A stretch of DNA of 10,204 nucleotides from DATHSN01 sp035464115 (GTDB lineage: Bacteria > Actinomycetota > Acidimicrobiia > Acidimicrobiales > SKKL01): the NCBI GenBank assembly GCA_035464115.1, contig DATHSN010000157.1, positions 1 through 10,204 on the forward strand, in the 5' to 3' direction. The translations under genes and the position numbers were made by a program. Positions within the stretch are counted from its first letter, which is position 1. Each line of letters starts with the position of its first letter. The notes beneath the pieces were generated by a model that was not told the origin of the DNA, did not search any database, and worked only from the letters and a program-made list of their open reading frames with translations. Shown in pieces: positions 1 through 5,351 of the stretch.

Positions 1-363
1 CGGGTCGCCGCCGCCGAGCTGTCGGCCCGCGCCCGTGACGAGGCCGACCGCGCCCGTCGCGAGGCGGTGCGATCCACGCGCCGGACCCGTCGCCGCGCGA
101 CGCGATCCGCCGACCGGGCGCGCCGCCGCGCCGAGCGCTCCGCCGACCGGGCGCGGGCGCGCGCCGGCGAGCTCTCCCACGTCGCACGGGAACGCGCCGA
201 GCGGTCCGCCCACGAGGCCCGCACCCGCGCCGAGGTCCTGGCCCACCAGGCCCGGGAGCGCTCGGGCGAGCTGTCCCACGAGGCGCTCGCCCGTGCCGGC
301 GAGGTCTCCCACGAGGCGCTCGGACGGGCCGGCGAGGTCGCCGGCGACGCCCGCGACCGGCTG
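1..363 (+). repeat. Eleven 33-bp (11-residue) coding repeats
   Basis: Reading in frame from base 1, the translation divides into eleven consecutive 11-mers with no gap. They begin RVAAAELSARA, RDEADRARREA, VRSTRRTRRRA, TRSADRARRRA, ERSADRARARA and end with GELSHEALARA, GEVSHEALGRA, GEVAGDARDRL. Position 11 is Ala in nine units, Ser in one and Leu in the last. The early units are strongly basic and the later ones more balanced in charge. An 11-residue period equals three helical turns, so one face of a continuous helix is preserved. The array probably continues upstream of the window. Confidence 0.8.
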
Positions 364-744
364 CCCGAGCGCGAGGCGGTGGCCCAGTGGACCCGCGCCG
401 CGCTGGCGGTGGCGCTGTCGGCGCCCTCGATCGGCTCGAGCCACTCGATCGGGTCGGCGTGGTCGTGGCGGTCGGCCTACTCGGTGTTCTCCGCGGCCTC
501 GATCGCCTCGTCCGGGTCGGTGCTGTCGATCGCCTCGGCGGGGTCGATCCTGTCGATCGGGTCGGCGGGCTCCATCTTGTCGATCGGCGCGGCGGGCTCG
601 ATCGGGTCGGTGGGCTCGGCCGGCTCGACGGCCTCGGTCGGGGCCGCGGGTGAGGCCCCCGGCCATCGGCCGGGCGACCGCGTCGGCGCCATCGCCGGCG
701 CGCTGGCCCTCACCGCCGCCGCCGTCACCGCCCGCCGGGCCTGA
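1..744 (+). CDS. Repeat protein, 3' part: 11-residue amphipathic repeats followed by a Ser-x-x array (5' end outside window)
   Basis: Function is not recognised. The frame is open to the left edge, so the true start lies outside; the internal GTG at 67 sits inside the repeat and is unlikely to be the start. Residues encoded by 1-363 are exactly eleven 11-residue units, mostly ending in Ala and rich in Arg/Glu (for example GELSHEALARA, GEVSHEALGRA). Such units form long amphipathic helices in LEA-like and apolipoprotein-like proteins. After a short linker (EREAVAQWTRAALAVAL), Ser occupies every third position from 418 to 636. A Gly/Ala/Arg-containing tail follows, then a weak hydrophobic stretch, GAIAGALALTAAAV, just before the stop at 742-744, which might touch a membrane. 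Near-total G/C at third positions and two independent in-frame repeat periods support this frame over the others. It converges on the kinase gene with a 27-bp gap. The N-terminal domain is unknown. Confidence 0.75.
   Translation, partial: RVAAAELSARARDEADRARREAVRSTRRTRRRATRSADRARRRAERSADRARARAGELSHVARERAERSAHEARTRAEVLAHQARERSGELSHEALARAGEVSHEALGRAGEVAGDARDRLPEREAVAQWTRAALAVALSAPSIGSSHSIGSAWSWRSAYSVFSAASIASSGSVLSIASAGSILSIGSAGSILSIGAAGSIGSVGSAGSTASVGAAGEAPGHRPGDRVGAIAGALALTAAAVTARRA
436..651 (+). repeat. Eight 27-bp (9-residue) units with Ser every third residue
   Basis: Eight consecutive nonapeptides: SSHSIGSAW, SWRSAYSVF, SAASIASSG, SVLSIASAG, SILSIGSAG, SILSIGAAG, SIGSVGSAG and STASVGAAG. 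Within them is a finer three-residue period. Of the 25 triplet-spaced codons from 418 to 634, 24 are Ser (nearly all TCG) and one, at 589, is Ala. The consensus S-[IV]-x-S-[IV]-[GA]-[SA]-A-G puts a branched aliphatic residue at fixed positions, suggesting a regular extended or solenoid fold rather than disorder. The last five units are the most alike, consistent with recent tandem expansion. Confidence 0.85.
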
Positions 745-754
745 GCCGCCCGCC

Positions 755-786
755 GTCGGAGCAGGTCGCCGTCAGAGCAGGTCGGC
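755..786. repeat. Imperfect 16-bp tandem duplication over the kinase stop codon
   Basis: Two adjacent 16-bp copies, 755-770 and 771-786, match at 14 of 16 positions (consensus GTCrGAGCAGGTCGsC). The second copy holds the last codons and TGA stop of the minus-strand kinase gene. The first copy lies just beyond the stop, between the convergent genes. It looks like a small slippage duplication at the 3' end. Confidence 0.6.
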
Positions 787-1824
787 CAGGGCCAGCTGAT
801 CGACGGCGCGGGCGAAGCGGGTGTTCATGCACGCGATGAGCTCGTGCTGGCGGGGATCGCTCAGGTCCATGCCCCGGCTGGCCACGATCGGGTACACCAG
901 GCAGAACAGCGCCGCGGTGCGGTAGTCGTCCCACGCGCCCTCGAGGTCGGCCTCGGGCACGCCGCGGGCCACCAGCCCGGCCACCCACCGGTCGAACAGC
1001 GCCCGCTCGCTGGCCGCGGCCACGTCGGGCTCGAGGCTCTGGGTGACGAAGTAGGCCAGGTCGTAGGTGCCGCTGCCCGAGCCGATGAGCTGGAAGTCGA
1101 GCAGCGCCACCGACCCGCGCGCGTCGAACAGGATGTTGTCGGCCCGGAAGTCGCCGTGGACCATGGTGTTGGGCCCGCGGCTGAGCTGGGCGAGGAGCCG
1201 GGGGATGGCATCGGCGAAGCGGGGACCGACCGCGAGGATCGACTCCGTCACCTCGAGCTCGCGGGTGACCTTCTCCCATCCCTCACCGAACACGAGGGGC
1301 AGCACCGCCGGGTAGATGGGGTCGCCGAGGCTCACCGTGAGCCCCCGCTCGGCCAGCTCGTCGCCCTGGCCCCACCAGGTGGCGTGCCAGCCGGCGAGCT
1401 CGTCGACGGCCCGCTCGGCGTCGGTGAGGGCCATGCCGGCGAGCTGGTCGACGAGGCGCAGCGAGCCCAGGTCCTCCATCACCACCACGAACTCGCTGGT
1501 GCCCTCGTGGACCTCGGCGTGGTAGCGGACCGGCACCCGCACCGGCGCGAGCGGGGCCAGCTCGTCGAAGAAGCGGACCTCGCGGATGTACATGCGCAAC
1601 ATGGTCGAGGTGAACACCGCCGCCTCGTCGACCGACGGGAGCTTCACGACCACGGTCTGGGGGCAGTTCGGGCCGTGCAGGTGCGCCCGGTAGATGGCGC
1701 TGCTCACCCCGATGCCCTCACCGATGCGCTCGGTGCGGGCCGTCTCGATGCCGAAGCCGGTGACCTCGGCCAGCCACTCGGCGGTGACCGCCTCGATCGA
1801 CGACGGGATGGTGTGCTCGGCCAT
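772..1824 (-). CDS. Phosphotransferase-family protein (APH/EcK-like kinase fold)
   Basis: A 350-residue predicted soluble small-molecule kinase of the aminoglycoside phosphotransferase/choline kinase superfamily. Visible landmarks are a Gly-rich nucleotide loop (IGEGIGVSSAIYRAHL, about 34-49), the ATP-binding Lys in VVVKLPS (Lys61) and a hinge-like VVVMEDLG (113-120). The catalytic loop is MVHGDFRADN with His223, Asp225 and Asn230, and the metal-binding Asp243 is in LLDFQ. All expected catalytic residues are present and the length is normal for the group, so the enzyme should be active. Substrate cannot be read from sequence; relatives act on sugars, amino alcohols, acyl-CoA precursors or antibiotics, and resistance should not be assumed. 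The ATG at 1824 is supported by GAGGAG five bases upstream. It lies 92 bp behind selD on the same strand, possibly as an operon but with its own candidate promoter. Confidence 0.85.
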   Translation of the reverse strand: MAEHTIPSSIEAVTAEWLAEVTGFGIETARTERIGEGIGVSSAIYRAHLHGPNCPQTVVVKLPSVDEAAVFTSTMLRMYIREVRFFDELAPLAPVRVPVRYHAEVHEGTSEFVVVMEDLGSLRLVDQLAGMALTDAERAVDELAGWHATWWGQGDELAERGLTVSLGDPIYPAVLPLVFGEGWEKVTRELEVTESILAVGPRFADAIPRLLAQLSRGPNTMVHGDFRADNILFDARGSVALLDFQLIGSGSGTYDLAYFVTQSLEPDVAAASERALFDRWVAGLVARGVPEADLEGAWDDYRTAALFCLVYPIVASRGMDLSDPRQHELIACMNTRFARAVDQLALADLL

Positions 1825-1829
1825 GTCGG

Positions 1830-1835
1830 CTCCTC
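1830..1835 (-). promoter_or_regulatory. Shine-Dalgarno site of the kinase gene
   Basis: GAGGAG on the minus strand, five bases before the ATG at 1824. It abuts a 6-bp hairpin with a 3-base loop (1835-1840 pairing with 1844-1849; CGGGTC/GACCCG), which could limit ribosome access. Confidence 0.6.
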
Positions 1836-1874
1836 GGGTCGGCGACCCGGCTCCCCCCGGGTGTGAAGGGCGTC

Positions 1875-1880
1875 ACGTTA
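1875..1880 (-). promoter_or_regulatory. Candidate -10 box (TAACGT) for the kinase gene
   Basis: TAACGT fits the actinobacterial TAnnnT -10 pattern. Transcription starting about seven bases downstream would give a leader of roughly 44 bases carrying the Shine-Dalgarno site. No convincing -35 hexamer is visible; the expected position falls in the palindrome at 1890-1909. Confidence 0.35.
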
Positions 1881-1889
1881 CCCGCCGGG

Positions 1890-1909
1890 GTGGCGCGGGC
1901 CCGCGCCAC
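1890..1909. promoter_or_regulatory. Perfect 20-bp palindrome between selD and the kinase gene
   Basis: The half-site GTGGCGCGGG is followed directly by its reverse complement, with no spacer; beyond one mismatch a further three bases pair on each side. It begins seven bases past the selD stop. In RNA it would fold into a very stable GC hairpin, but no U-tract follows, so a standard Rho-independent terminator is not shown. It also covers the region 22-41 bases upstream of the start site inferred for the kinase, where a dimeric repressor could bind. Confidence 0.5.
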
Positions 1910-1916
1910 GCCGCGG

Positions 1917-2927
1917 TCACCCCAGGGCGATCGCCGCCGGACCGGGCTCGACCGCGCCGATCACGGTGAAGCCGGCGTCGAGGAGGGCCCCGACCGCCGC
2001 CGGGTCGACCGCGGCGAGCAGCCCTCCGGAGGTCTGGGGGTCGTGGGCGAGCACGTCGACCGCCTCGCCGGCGGTGACCTCGGCGCGGCCGGTCACGTAG
2101 TCGCGGTTGCGGGCGTCGCCGCCGGTGCGCACCCCCCGCTCGGCCGCCTCCAGCGCGCCGGGGTAGGTGGGCAGCGCGGCGGCGTCGAGCACCAGCCGCA
2201 CACCGGAGCGCTCGGCGATCTCCCACCCGTGGCCGAGCAGGCCGAAGCCGGTGACGTCGGTGACGGCGTGGGTGGCGCGGCCGGCGGCCACCAGCGCCTC
2301 CGACGCCGCCCGGTTGAGCTGGCGCATGCCGTCGATGGCGAGTCGCTGCTGGGCGGCGTCACCCCCGGCGAGCACCAGCCCGGTGCCGAGGGGCTTCGAC
2401 AGCACCATCACGTCGCCGGGGCGAGCCCCGCCCTTGGTGAGGATCCGGTCGGGGTGGACCAGGCCCTGCACGGCCAGACCGTAGATGGGCTCCTCGGAGC
2501 GGATGGTGTGGCCCCCGCCGATCGACCCGCCGGCGGCGCGCACCGTGGCGGCGCCGGCGGCGAGGATGGCGGCGATGGCGTCGCGGGGCAGGTGCTCGGG
2601 GAAGGCGGCCACGTTGATGGCCACCACCACGCGGGCGCCCATGGCGAACACGTCGCTGCAGGCGTTGGCGGCGGCGATGGCCCCGAAGTCGTCGGGGTCG
2701 TCGACCAGGGGCGGGAAGAAGTCGGTGGTCGACACGAGGGCGGCGTCGTCGCTCACCCGGTAGACCGCGGCGTCGTCGAACGGCGCCAGGCCCACCAGCA
2801 GGTCGGCGTCGGTCGACGACGCGATCTCGGCCACGAGCTCACCGAGGAGCGAGGCGCCCCACTTGGCGGCGCAGCCACCGCAGCTGGTCCACTCGGTGAG
2901 GCGGATCGGCTCGATCGAGGTGGTCAT
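1917..2927 (-). CDS. selD: Selenide, water dikinase (selenophosphate synthetase)
   Basis: Makes selenophosphate from selenide and ATP in the cytoplasm, the selenium donor for selenocysteine, 2-selenouridine tRNA and some selenium-containing small molecules. The 336 residues cover the whole AIRS-type fold. Landmarks are the N-terminal redox/active motif SCGGCAAKW (Cys16, Cys19, Lys22), metal- and ATP-binding FDDAAVY (Asp51, Asp52), STTDFF (66-71), AAANACSDVFAMG (85-97), GGGHTI (137-142), TDVTGFGLLGHG (223-234) and DPQTSGGLL (296-304). The CGGCxAK form resembles the SelD clade often fused to an NADH dehydrogenase-like domain rather than the GCGCK form of E. coli; here there is no fusion. The active-site codon is TGC, so it is a Cys and not a Sec enzyme. 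No selA, selB, selC, selU or selenoneine gene is in the window. The ATG at 2927 lacks a Shine-Dalgarno sequence but has a TAnnnT box six bases upstream. Confidence 0.93.
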   Translation of the reverse strand: MTTSIEPIRLTEWTSCGGCAAKWGASLLGELVAEIASSTDADLLVGLAPFDDAAVYRVSDDAALVSTTDFFPPLVDDPDDFGAIAAANACSDVFAMGARVVVAINVAAFPEHLPRDAIAAILAAGAATVRAAGGSIGGGHTIRSEEPIYGLAVQGLVHPDRILTKGGARPGDVMVLSKPLGTGLVLAGGDAAQQRLAIDGMRQLNRAASEALVAAGRATHAVTDVTGFGLLGHGWEIAERSGVRLVLDAAALPTYPGALEAAERGVRTGGDARNRDYVTGRAEVTAGEAVDVLAHDPQTSGGLLAAVDPAAVGALLDAGFTVIGAVEPGPAAIALG

Positions 2928-2933
2928 GCGGTG

Positions 2934-2939
2934 ACGGTA
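2934..2939 (-). promoter_or_regulatory. Candidate -10 box (TACCGT) for a leaderless selD transcript
   Basis: TACCGT on the minus strand is six bases before the selD ATG, so transcription would begin at or next to the start codon. The absence of a Shine-Dalgarno sequence agrees with leaderless translation. Confidence 0.45.
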
Positions 2940-2951
2940 CCGAGCCCGGGA

Positions 2952-2976
2952 ACCGACCGGCGCGGCCCGGGTCGGT
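2952..2976. promoter_or_regulatory. Inverted repeat ACCGACC-N11-GGTCGGT in the selD/OsmC divergent gap
   Basis: Arms 2952-2958 and 2970-2976 are perfect reverse complements separated by 11 bases. The repeat ends 16 bases before the OsmC ATG and begins 24 bases upstream of the selD ATG. Position and symmetry would suit a dimeric regulator acting on one or both genes, but GC-rich DNA yields such repeats by chance. Confidence 0.3.
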
Positions 2977-2992
2977 GCGCCACCATGCCGGG

Positions 2993-3481
2993 ATGGACCG
3001 CGCCGACGTGACGACCGAGCCGCACCTGCACACCTACCGGTCGACGGTGTCGTGGTCGGGCTCGACGGGGGCCGGCTACGAGGCCTACGACCGCACCCAC
3101 CGGGCGACGTGCCCGCCCGCCGACCTCGAGCTCGCCGTGAGCGCCGACCCGACGTTTCGTGGTGACCCGACCCGGGTCAACCCCGAACAGCTCCTGTTGC
3201 AGGCGGCGGTGTCGTGCCAGCTGCTGTCGTTCCTGGCGGTGGCGGCACGGGCCCGGATCGACGTCGTCGGCTACCACGACGACGCCACCGCGCTCATGCC
3301 CGAGCACCCCCGGCCGGCGCGCATCACCCGCATCGACCTGCGGCCCCACATCACCATCCGGGGCGACGTCGAGCCGGCCCGCATCGAGCACCTCGTGGAG
3401 GTGGCGCACCGCGAGTGCTTCATCGCCAACACCCTGGCGTGCGAGATGACCATCGAGCCGGTGATCGAACGGGTGGGCTGA
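2993..3481 (+). CDS. OsmC/Ohr-family protein (peroxiredoxin-like)
   Basis: Family members reduce organic hydroperoxides with two thiols in the cytoplasm, usually as intertwined homodimers. From the ATG at 2993 the protein has 162 residues, close to the usual 135-160. The first catalytic Cys is Cys75 in PEQLLLQAAVSCQLLSFLAVA, at the start of the central helix. The second is Cys142 in HRECFIANTLAC, where the family more often has Cys-Pro. The N-terminal part holds the beta strands (TYRSTVSWSG, then LELAVSADPTFRG) and an Arg (RGDPT) of the kind that polarises the peroxide in Ohr. A GTG at 2975 would add six residues; ATG at 2993 is preferred because the family begins just upstream of TYRSTVSW. 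No strong Shine-Dalgarno sequence is visible. It is divergent from selD and ends nine bases from the RpiB-like gene. Substrate is inferred from the family only. Confidence 0.88.
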   Translation: MDRADVTTEPHLHTYRSTVSWSGSTGAGYEAYDRTHRATCPPADLELAVSADPTFRGDPTRVNPEQLLLQAAVSCQLLSFLAVAARARIDVVGYHDDATALMPEHPRPARITRIDLRPHITIRGDVEPARIEHLVEVAHRECFIANTLACEMTIEPVIERVG

Positions 3482-3490
3482 CCGCTCGGC

Positions 3491-3901
3491 TCAGGGCTCG
3501 ACGCGGGCGATGGCGTCGAGCTCGTCGGCGTCGGGCTCGGCGGTGAGGAACGCGTCGAGCAGCTCGCCCGCGACCTGCTCGGACGTGAGGCGCAGCCCGA
3601 ACGCCAGCACGTTGGCGTCGTTCCAGCGGCGGGCGCCCCGGGCCGTCTCGGCGTCGGTGCACAGCGCGGCCCGGACCCCCGTCACCTTGTTGGCGGCGAT
3701 CGACACCCCGGTGCCGGTCCAGCAGCACACCACGCCCCGCTCGACCCGACCGGTGGCGACGGCCTCGCCGACCCGCCGGCCGACGTCGGGCCACGGGTCG
3801 CCCGCCCCGACCACCTCGACGAGGTGACCGGCCTCGGTGAGCCGGCGCACCACCGCCTCGGTGACCGGCGTGACCTCGTCGGTGCCGAAGGCGATCCTCA
3901 T
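3491..3901 (-). CDS. RpiB/LacA/LacB-family sugar isomerase, atypical active site
   Basis: The 136-residue protein has the Rossmann-like RpiB fold: MRIAFGTDEV at the N-terminus, the anion-hole segment CWTGTGVSIAANKVTGVRAALC (60-81) and NDANVLAFGLRL (94-105). Compared from memory with E. coli RpiB, the base Cys (Cys60) and Asp8 are kept. The DH pair is DE (Glu9), the ring-opening His in RQHNDTN is Trp93, and the C-terminal Arg/His cluster that holds the substrate phosphate is replaced by acidic residues (TAEPDADELDAIARVEP). A ribose-5-phosphate isomerase role is therefore doubtful; an isomerase for a non-phosphorylated or otherwise altered sugar is possible. The start at 3901 overlaps the preceding gene's stop (ATGA) and has GGAGG seven bases upstream inside that gene, so translation is probably coupled. 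It is the last gene of the operon. Confidence 0.85.
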   Translation of the reverse strand: MRIAFGTDEVTPVTEAVVRRLTEAGHLVEVVGAGDPWPDVGRRVGEAVATGRVERGVVCCWTGTGVSIAANKVTGVRAALCTDAETARGARRWNDANVLAFGLRLTSEQVAGELLDAFLTAEPDADELDAIARVEP

Positions 3902-4977
3902 CGCTCCCCCTCCCCTGCCCTGGCGTCGCTGGTCGTCGGTCCCGCTGCGGGTCCGGCCTCGATGGCGGCCTCCAGGCGGCGCCAGGCCTCGTCGGCCCAC
4001 CCGTCGTCGTCGGCGCCGCCGGTCACGACCCCATCGTGGTCGAGCTCGGCCTCGAGCGCGGCCCTGGCCGACGGGTCGAGGCGGGCCAGGCCGGCGGACC
4101 AGCGCGCCCAGTCGGGCGGCGACCCGACGGCGCGCCCCACGCGCAACGGCACGTAGACCGAGCGGCACGGCGACCCGAGCGCCACCCGCACCAACGGGCG
4201 CTCGGGCGCCAGGTCGGCGACGAGCGCGGCGGTGGTCTCCTGGTCGCCGGGCACGTGCATGCACACGCTGTACCCGTCGACGCCGCGGTGGTCGCGCTGG
4301 GCGGCGATCAACGCCGCGGCGGTGACCGGCTCGGCGGCGAGCGCGTCGCGGGTGACGGCCAGCCGCGGGTCGACGGTGCGCTCGACCGGCTGGCGAGGGT
4401 GGCGGTGCTCGGCGTCGAAGGCGGCGATGGTGGTGCGGTTCGAGATCGCCCACGAGCGCTCGACGGCCAGCACCGCCACGTCGGGTCCTGACGTCTCGAC
4501 CACGAAGGCGTCGTCGCGGTCGGCGACGAGGAACGACGACCAGTAGGTGGCACCCGACTCGTGGCACGGCCCGCCCTGGCCGGGCTCCTCCAGGAGGTCG
4601 ACGAGGTGGGCGACGCCCTCGGCGGCCGATCCGGCCCGCTCGAGGACCAGCCGCACCAGGTCGAGTCCGGTGAGCGCCGTCGGCGCGCTCCGGGGGTCGA
4701 GCCGGGTGAAGATGGCCTCGTTGCCCGCCGCGACCCCTGCGGTGCTCACCCCCATCTCGAGGCCCCACTGCCACGCCGGGCCGGTGCCGAGCACCCCGAA
4801 GGTGGGTCCCGGATGGGGCGGCACCTCGACGTGCGTGGCGCGGACGGGACGGGTGTCGACGCGCGGCGCCAGCCAGACGAGGGGCTGGGCCTCACCGACC
4901 GGGCGGTCGGAGGTCTTGGCGAACCGGGTGCCGTGCCCGCCGGTGGCCGCGTCGAGCGCGACCAGGGTGTCGCACAC
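3898..4977 (-). CDS. Secernin-like (C69-type) Ntn hydrolase
   Basis: A 359-residue protein of the secernin branch of the C69 peptidase/Ntn hydrolase group. Members remove residue 1 so that Cys2 becomes both nucleophile and free N-terminus for amide hydrolysis. Here the second codon is Cys (MCDTLVAL), which also fixes the GTG start at 4977. Secernin landmarks follow in order: FAKTSDRP (19-26, where most have KNSDRP), WGLEMGVSTAGVAAGNEAIFTR (71-92), LTGLDLVRLVLERAGSAAEGV (102-122), GQGGPC (133-138), SSFLVADRDDAFVVET (147-162) and WAISNRTTI (176-184). The C-terminal third is less conserved, and the protein is somewhat shorter than animal secernins (about 410). There is no signal peptide, so it is probably cytoplasmic. 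The start is three bases after the stop of the small membrane gene, and the stop overlaps the RpiB-like start by four bases. The true substrate (dipeptide or other amide) is unknown. Confidence 0.88.
   Translation of the reverse strand: MCDTLVALDAATGGHGTRFAKTSDRPVGEAQPLVWLAPRVDTRPVRATHVEVPPHPGPTFGVLGTGPAWQWGLEMGVSTAGVAAGNEAIFTRLDPRSAPTALTGLDLVRLVLERAGSAAEGVAHLVDLLEEPGQGGPCHESGATYWSSFLVADRDDAFVVETSGPDVAVLAVERSWAISNRTTIAAFDAEHRHPRQPVERTVDPRLAVTRDALAAEPVTAAALIAAQRDHRGVDGYSVCMHVPGDQETTAALVADLAPERPLVRVALGSPCRSVYVPLRVGRAVGSPPDWARWSAGLARLDPSARAALEAELDHDGVVTGGADDDGWADEAWRRLEAAIEAGPAAGPTTSDARAGEGER
3909..3913 (-). promoter_or_regulatory. Shine-Dalgarno site of the RpiB-like gene, inside the secernin gene
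   Basis: GGAGG in a purine-rich run, seven bases before the ATG at 3901. It lies within the last codons of the upstream gene (encoding GEGER) and fixes the start that overlaps its stop codon. Confidence 0.7.
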
Positions 4978-4980
4978 GGC

Positions 4981-5265
4981 TCAGCCGTGGGTCCGGGGCA
5001 CCTCGGCGCTGGCGTCGGCGTCGCTCACCTCGACCTCGGCCATCTCGGCCTCGGGGCCGGTGTCGGCCGCATCCTCGGCCGTGCCCGGGTCGGCCGGGGC
5101 GTCGGGAGCGGTGGCGTCGTCGGCGCCGCGCTTGCGGAACGACATGGTGTCGCGCACCTTGCGCCCGGCGAGCTTGACCATCACCGCGGCGCCGGCCGCA
5201 CCGCCGGCCACCACCGAGGCGATCATGCTGCCCGAACCGGCGTCGAGGTACGCGAGCGTCCACAT
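4981..5265 (-). CDS. Small single-pass membrane protein with YLDAGSGS motif
   Basis: A 94-residue protein of unknown function. It opens with MWTLAYLDAGSGSM, close to a short YLDPGSGS-type motif that I recall from small bacterial membrane proteins. One hydrophobic, Gly/Ala-rich segment follows (MIASVVAGGAAGAAVMV, about 14-30), then a basic stretch (KLAGRKVRDTMSFRKRG, 31-47). The last half is an acidic, Ala/Asp/Glu-rich and probably disordered tail. By the positive-inside rule the tail is cytoplasmic. The ATG at 5265 is chosen over the Met at residue 14 because the motif lies between them. It is first in a minus-strand operon with the secernin-like and RpiB-like genes and divergent from the mannosidase. 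Longer open frames reaching further upstream are not credible because they run into the mannosidase. Confidence 0.75.
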   Translation of the reverse strand: MWTLAYLDAGSGSMIASVVAGGAAGAAVMVKLAGRKVRDTMSFRKRGADDATAPDAPADPGTAEDAADTGPEAEMAEVEVSDADASAEVPRTHG

Positions 5266-5273
5266 GCGCGTCG

Positions 5274-5279
5274 ACGCTA
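5274..5279 (-). promoter_or_regulatory. Candidate -10 box (TAGCGT) for the small-membrane-protein operon
   Basis: TAGCGT on the minus strand is eight bases before the ATG at 5265. A purine-rich GGGAGG is present but about 19 bases from the ATG, too far to serve as a Shine-Dalgarno site, which favours a leaderless or nearly leaderless transcript. Confidence 0.4.
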
Positions 5280-5345
5280 GTTCGCCTCCCGGCCACCGTC
5301 TCGTCACCGATCGCACCGGGGCCCGGCGGCGCCCGACGGCCTCGC

Positions 5346-5351
5346 TACGGT
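5346..5351 (+). promoter_or_regulatory. Candidate -10 box (TACGGT) for the mannosidase
   Basis: TACGGT is six bases before the ATG at 5358, the same geometry as at selD. No Shine-Dalgarno sequence precedes the ATG. The -35 position shows no clear match. Confidence 0.45.

Noticed and set aside
477..728. Antisense open frame with a periodic Asp-Pro/Glu-Pro pattern opposite the Ser array
   Set aside because: Its periodicity is forced by the repeat on the other strand. The plus frame is continuous with the 11-mer array and ends naturally at 744, so it is preferred, though not proven.
772..1824. Aminoglycoside resistance gene
   Set aside because: Only the kinase fold is supported. Nothing shows drug specificity, and the chromosomal neighbours do not suggest a resistance context.
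2860..2890. Possible selenocysteine codon in SelD
   Set aside because: The active-site motif is encoded by ordinary TGC codons with no in-frame TGA.
2975..2992. GTG at 2975 as the start of the OsmC gene
   Set aside because: It would add only MRHHAG before the in-frame ATG at 2993, has no better ribosome site, and the family core starts well downstream.
844..3011. Long plus-strand open frames opposite the kinase and selD
   Set aside because: Antisense shadows: low complexity, rich in Gly, His and Arg, with no motifs, and covering genes with complete active sites.
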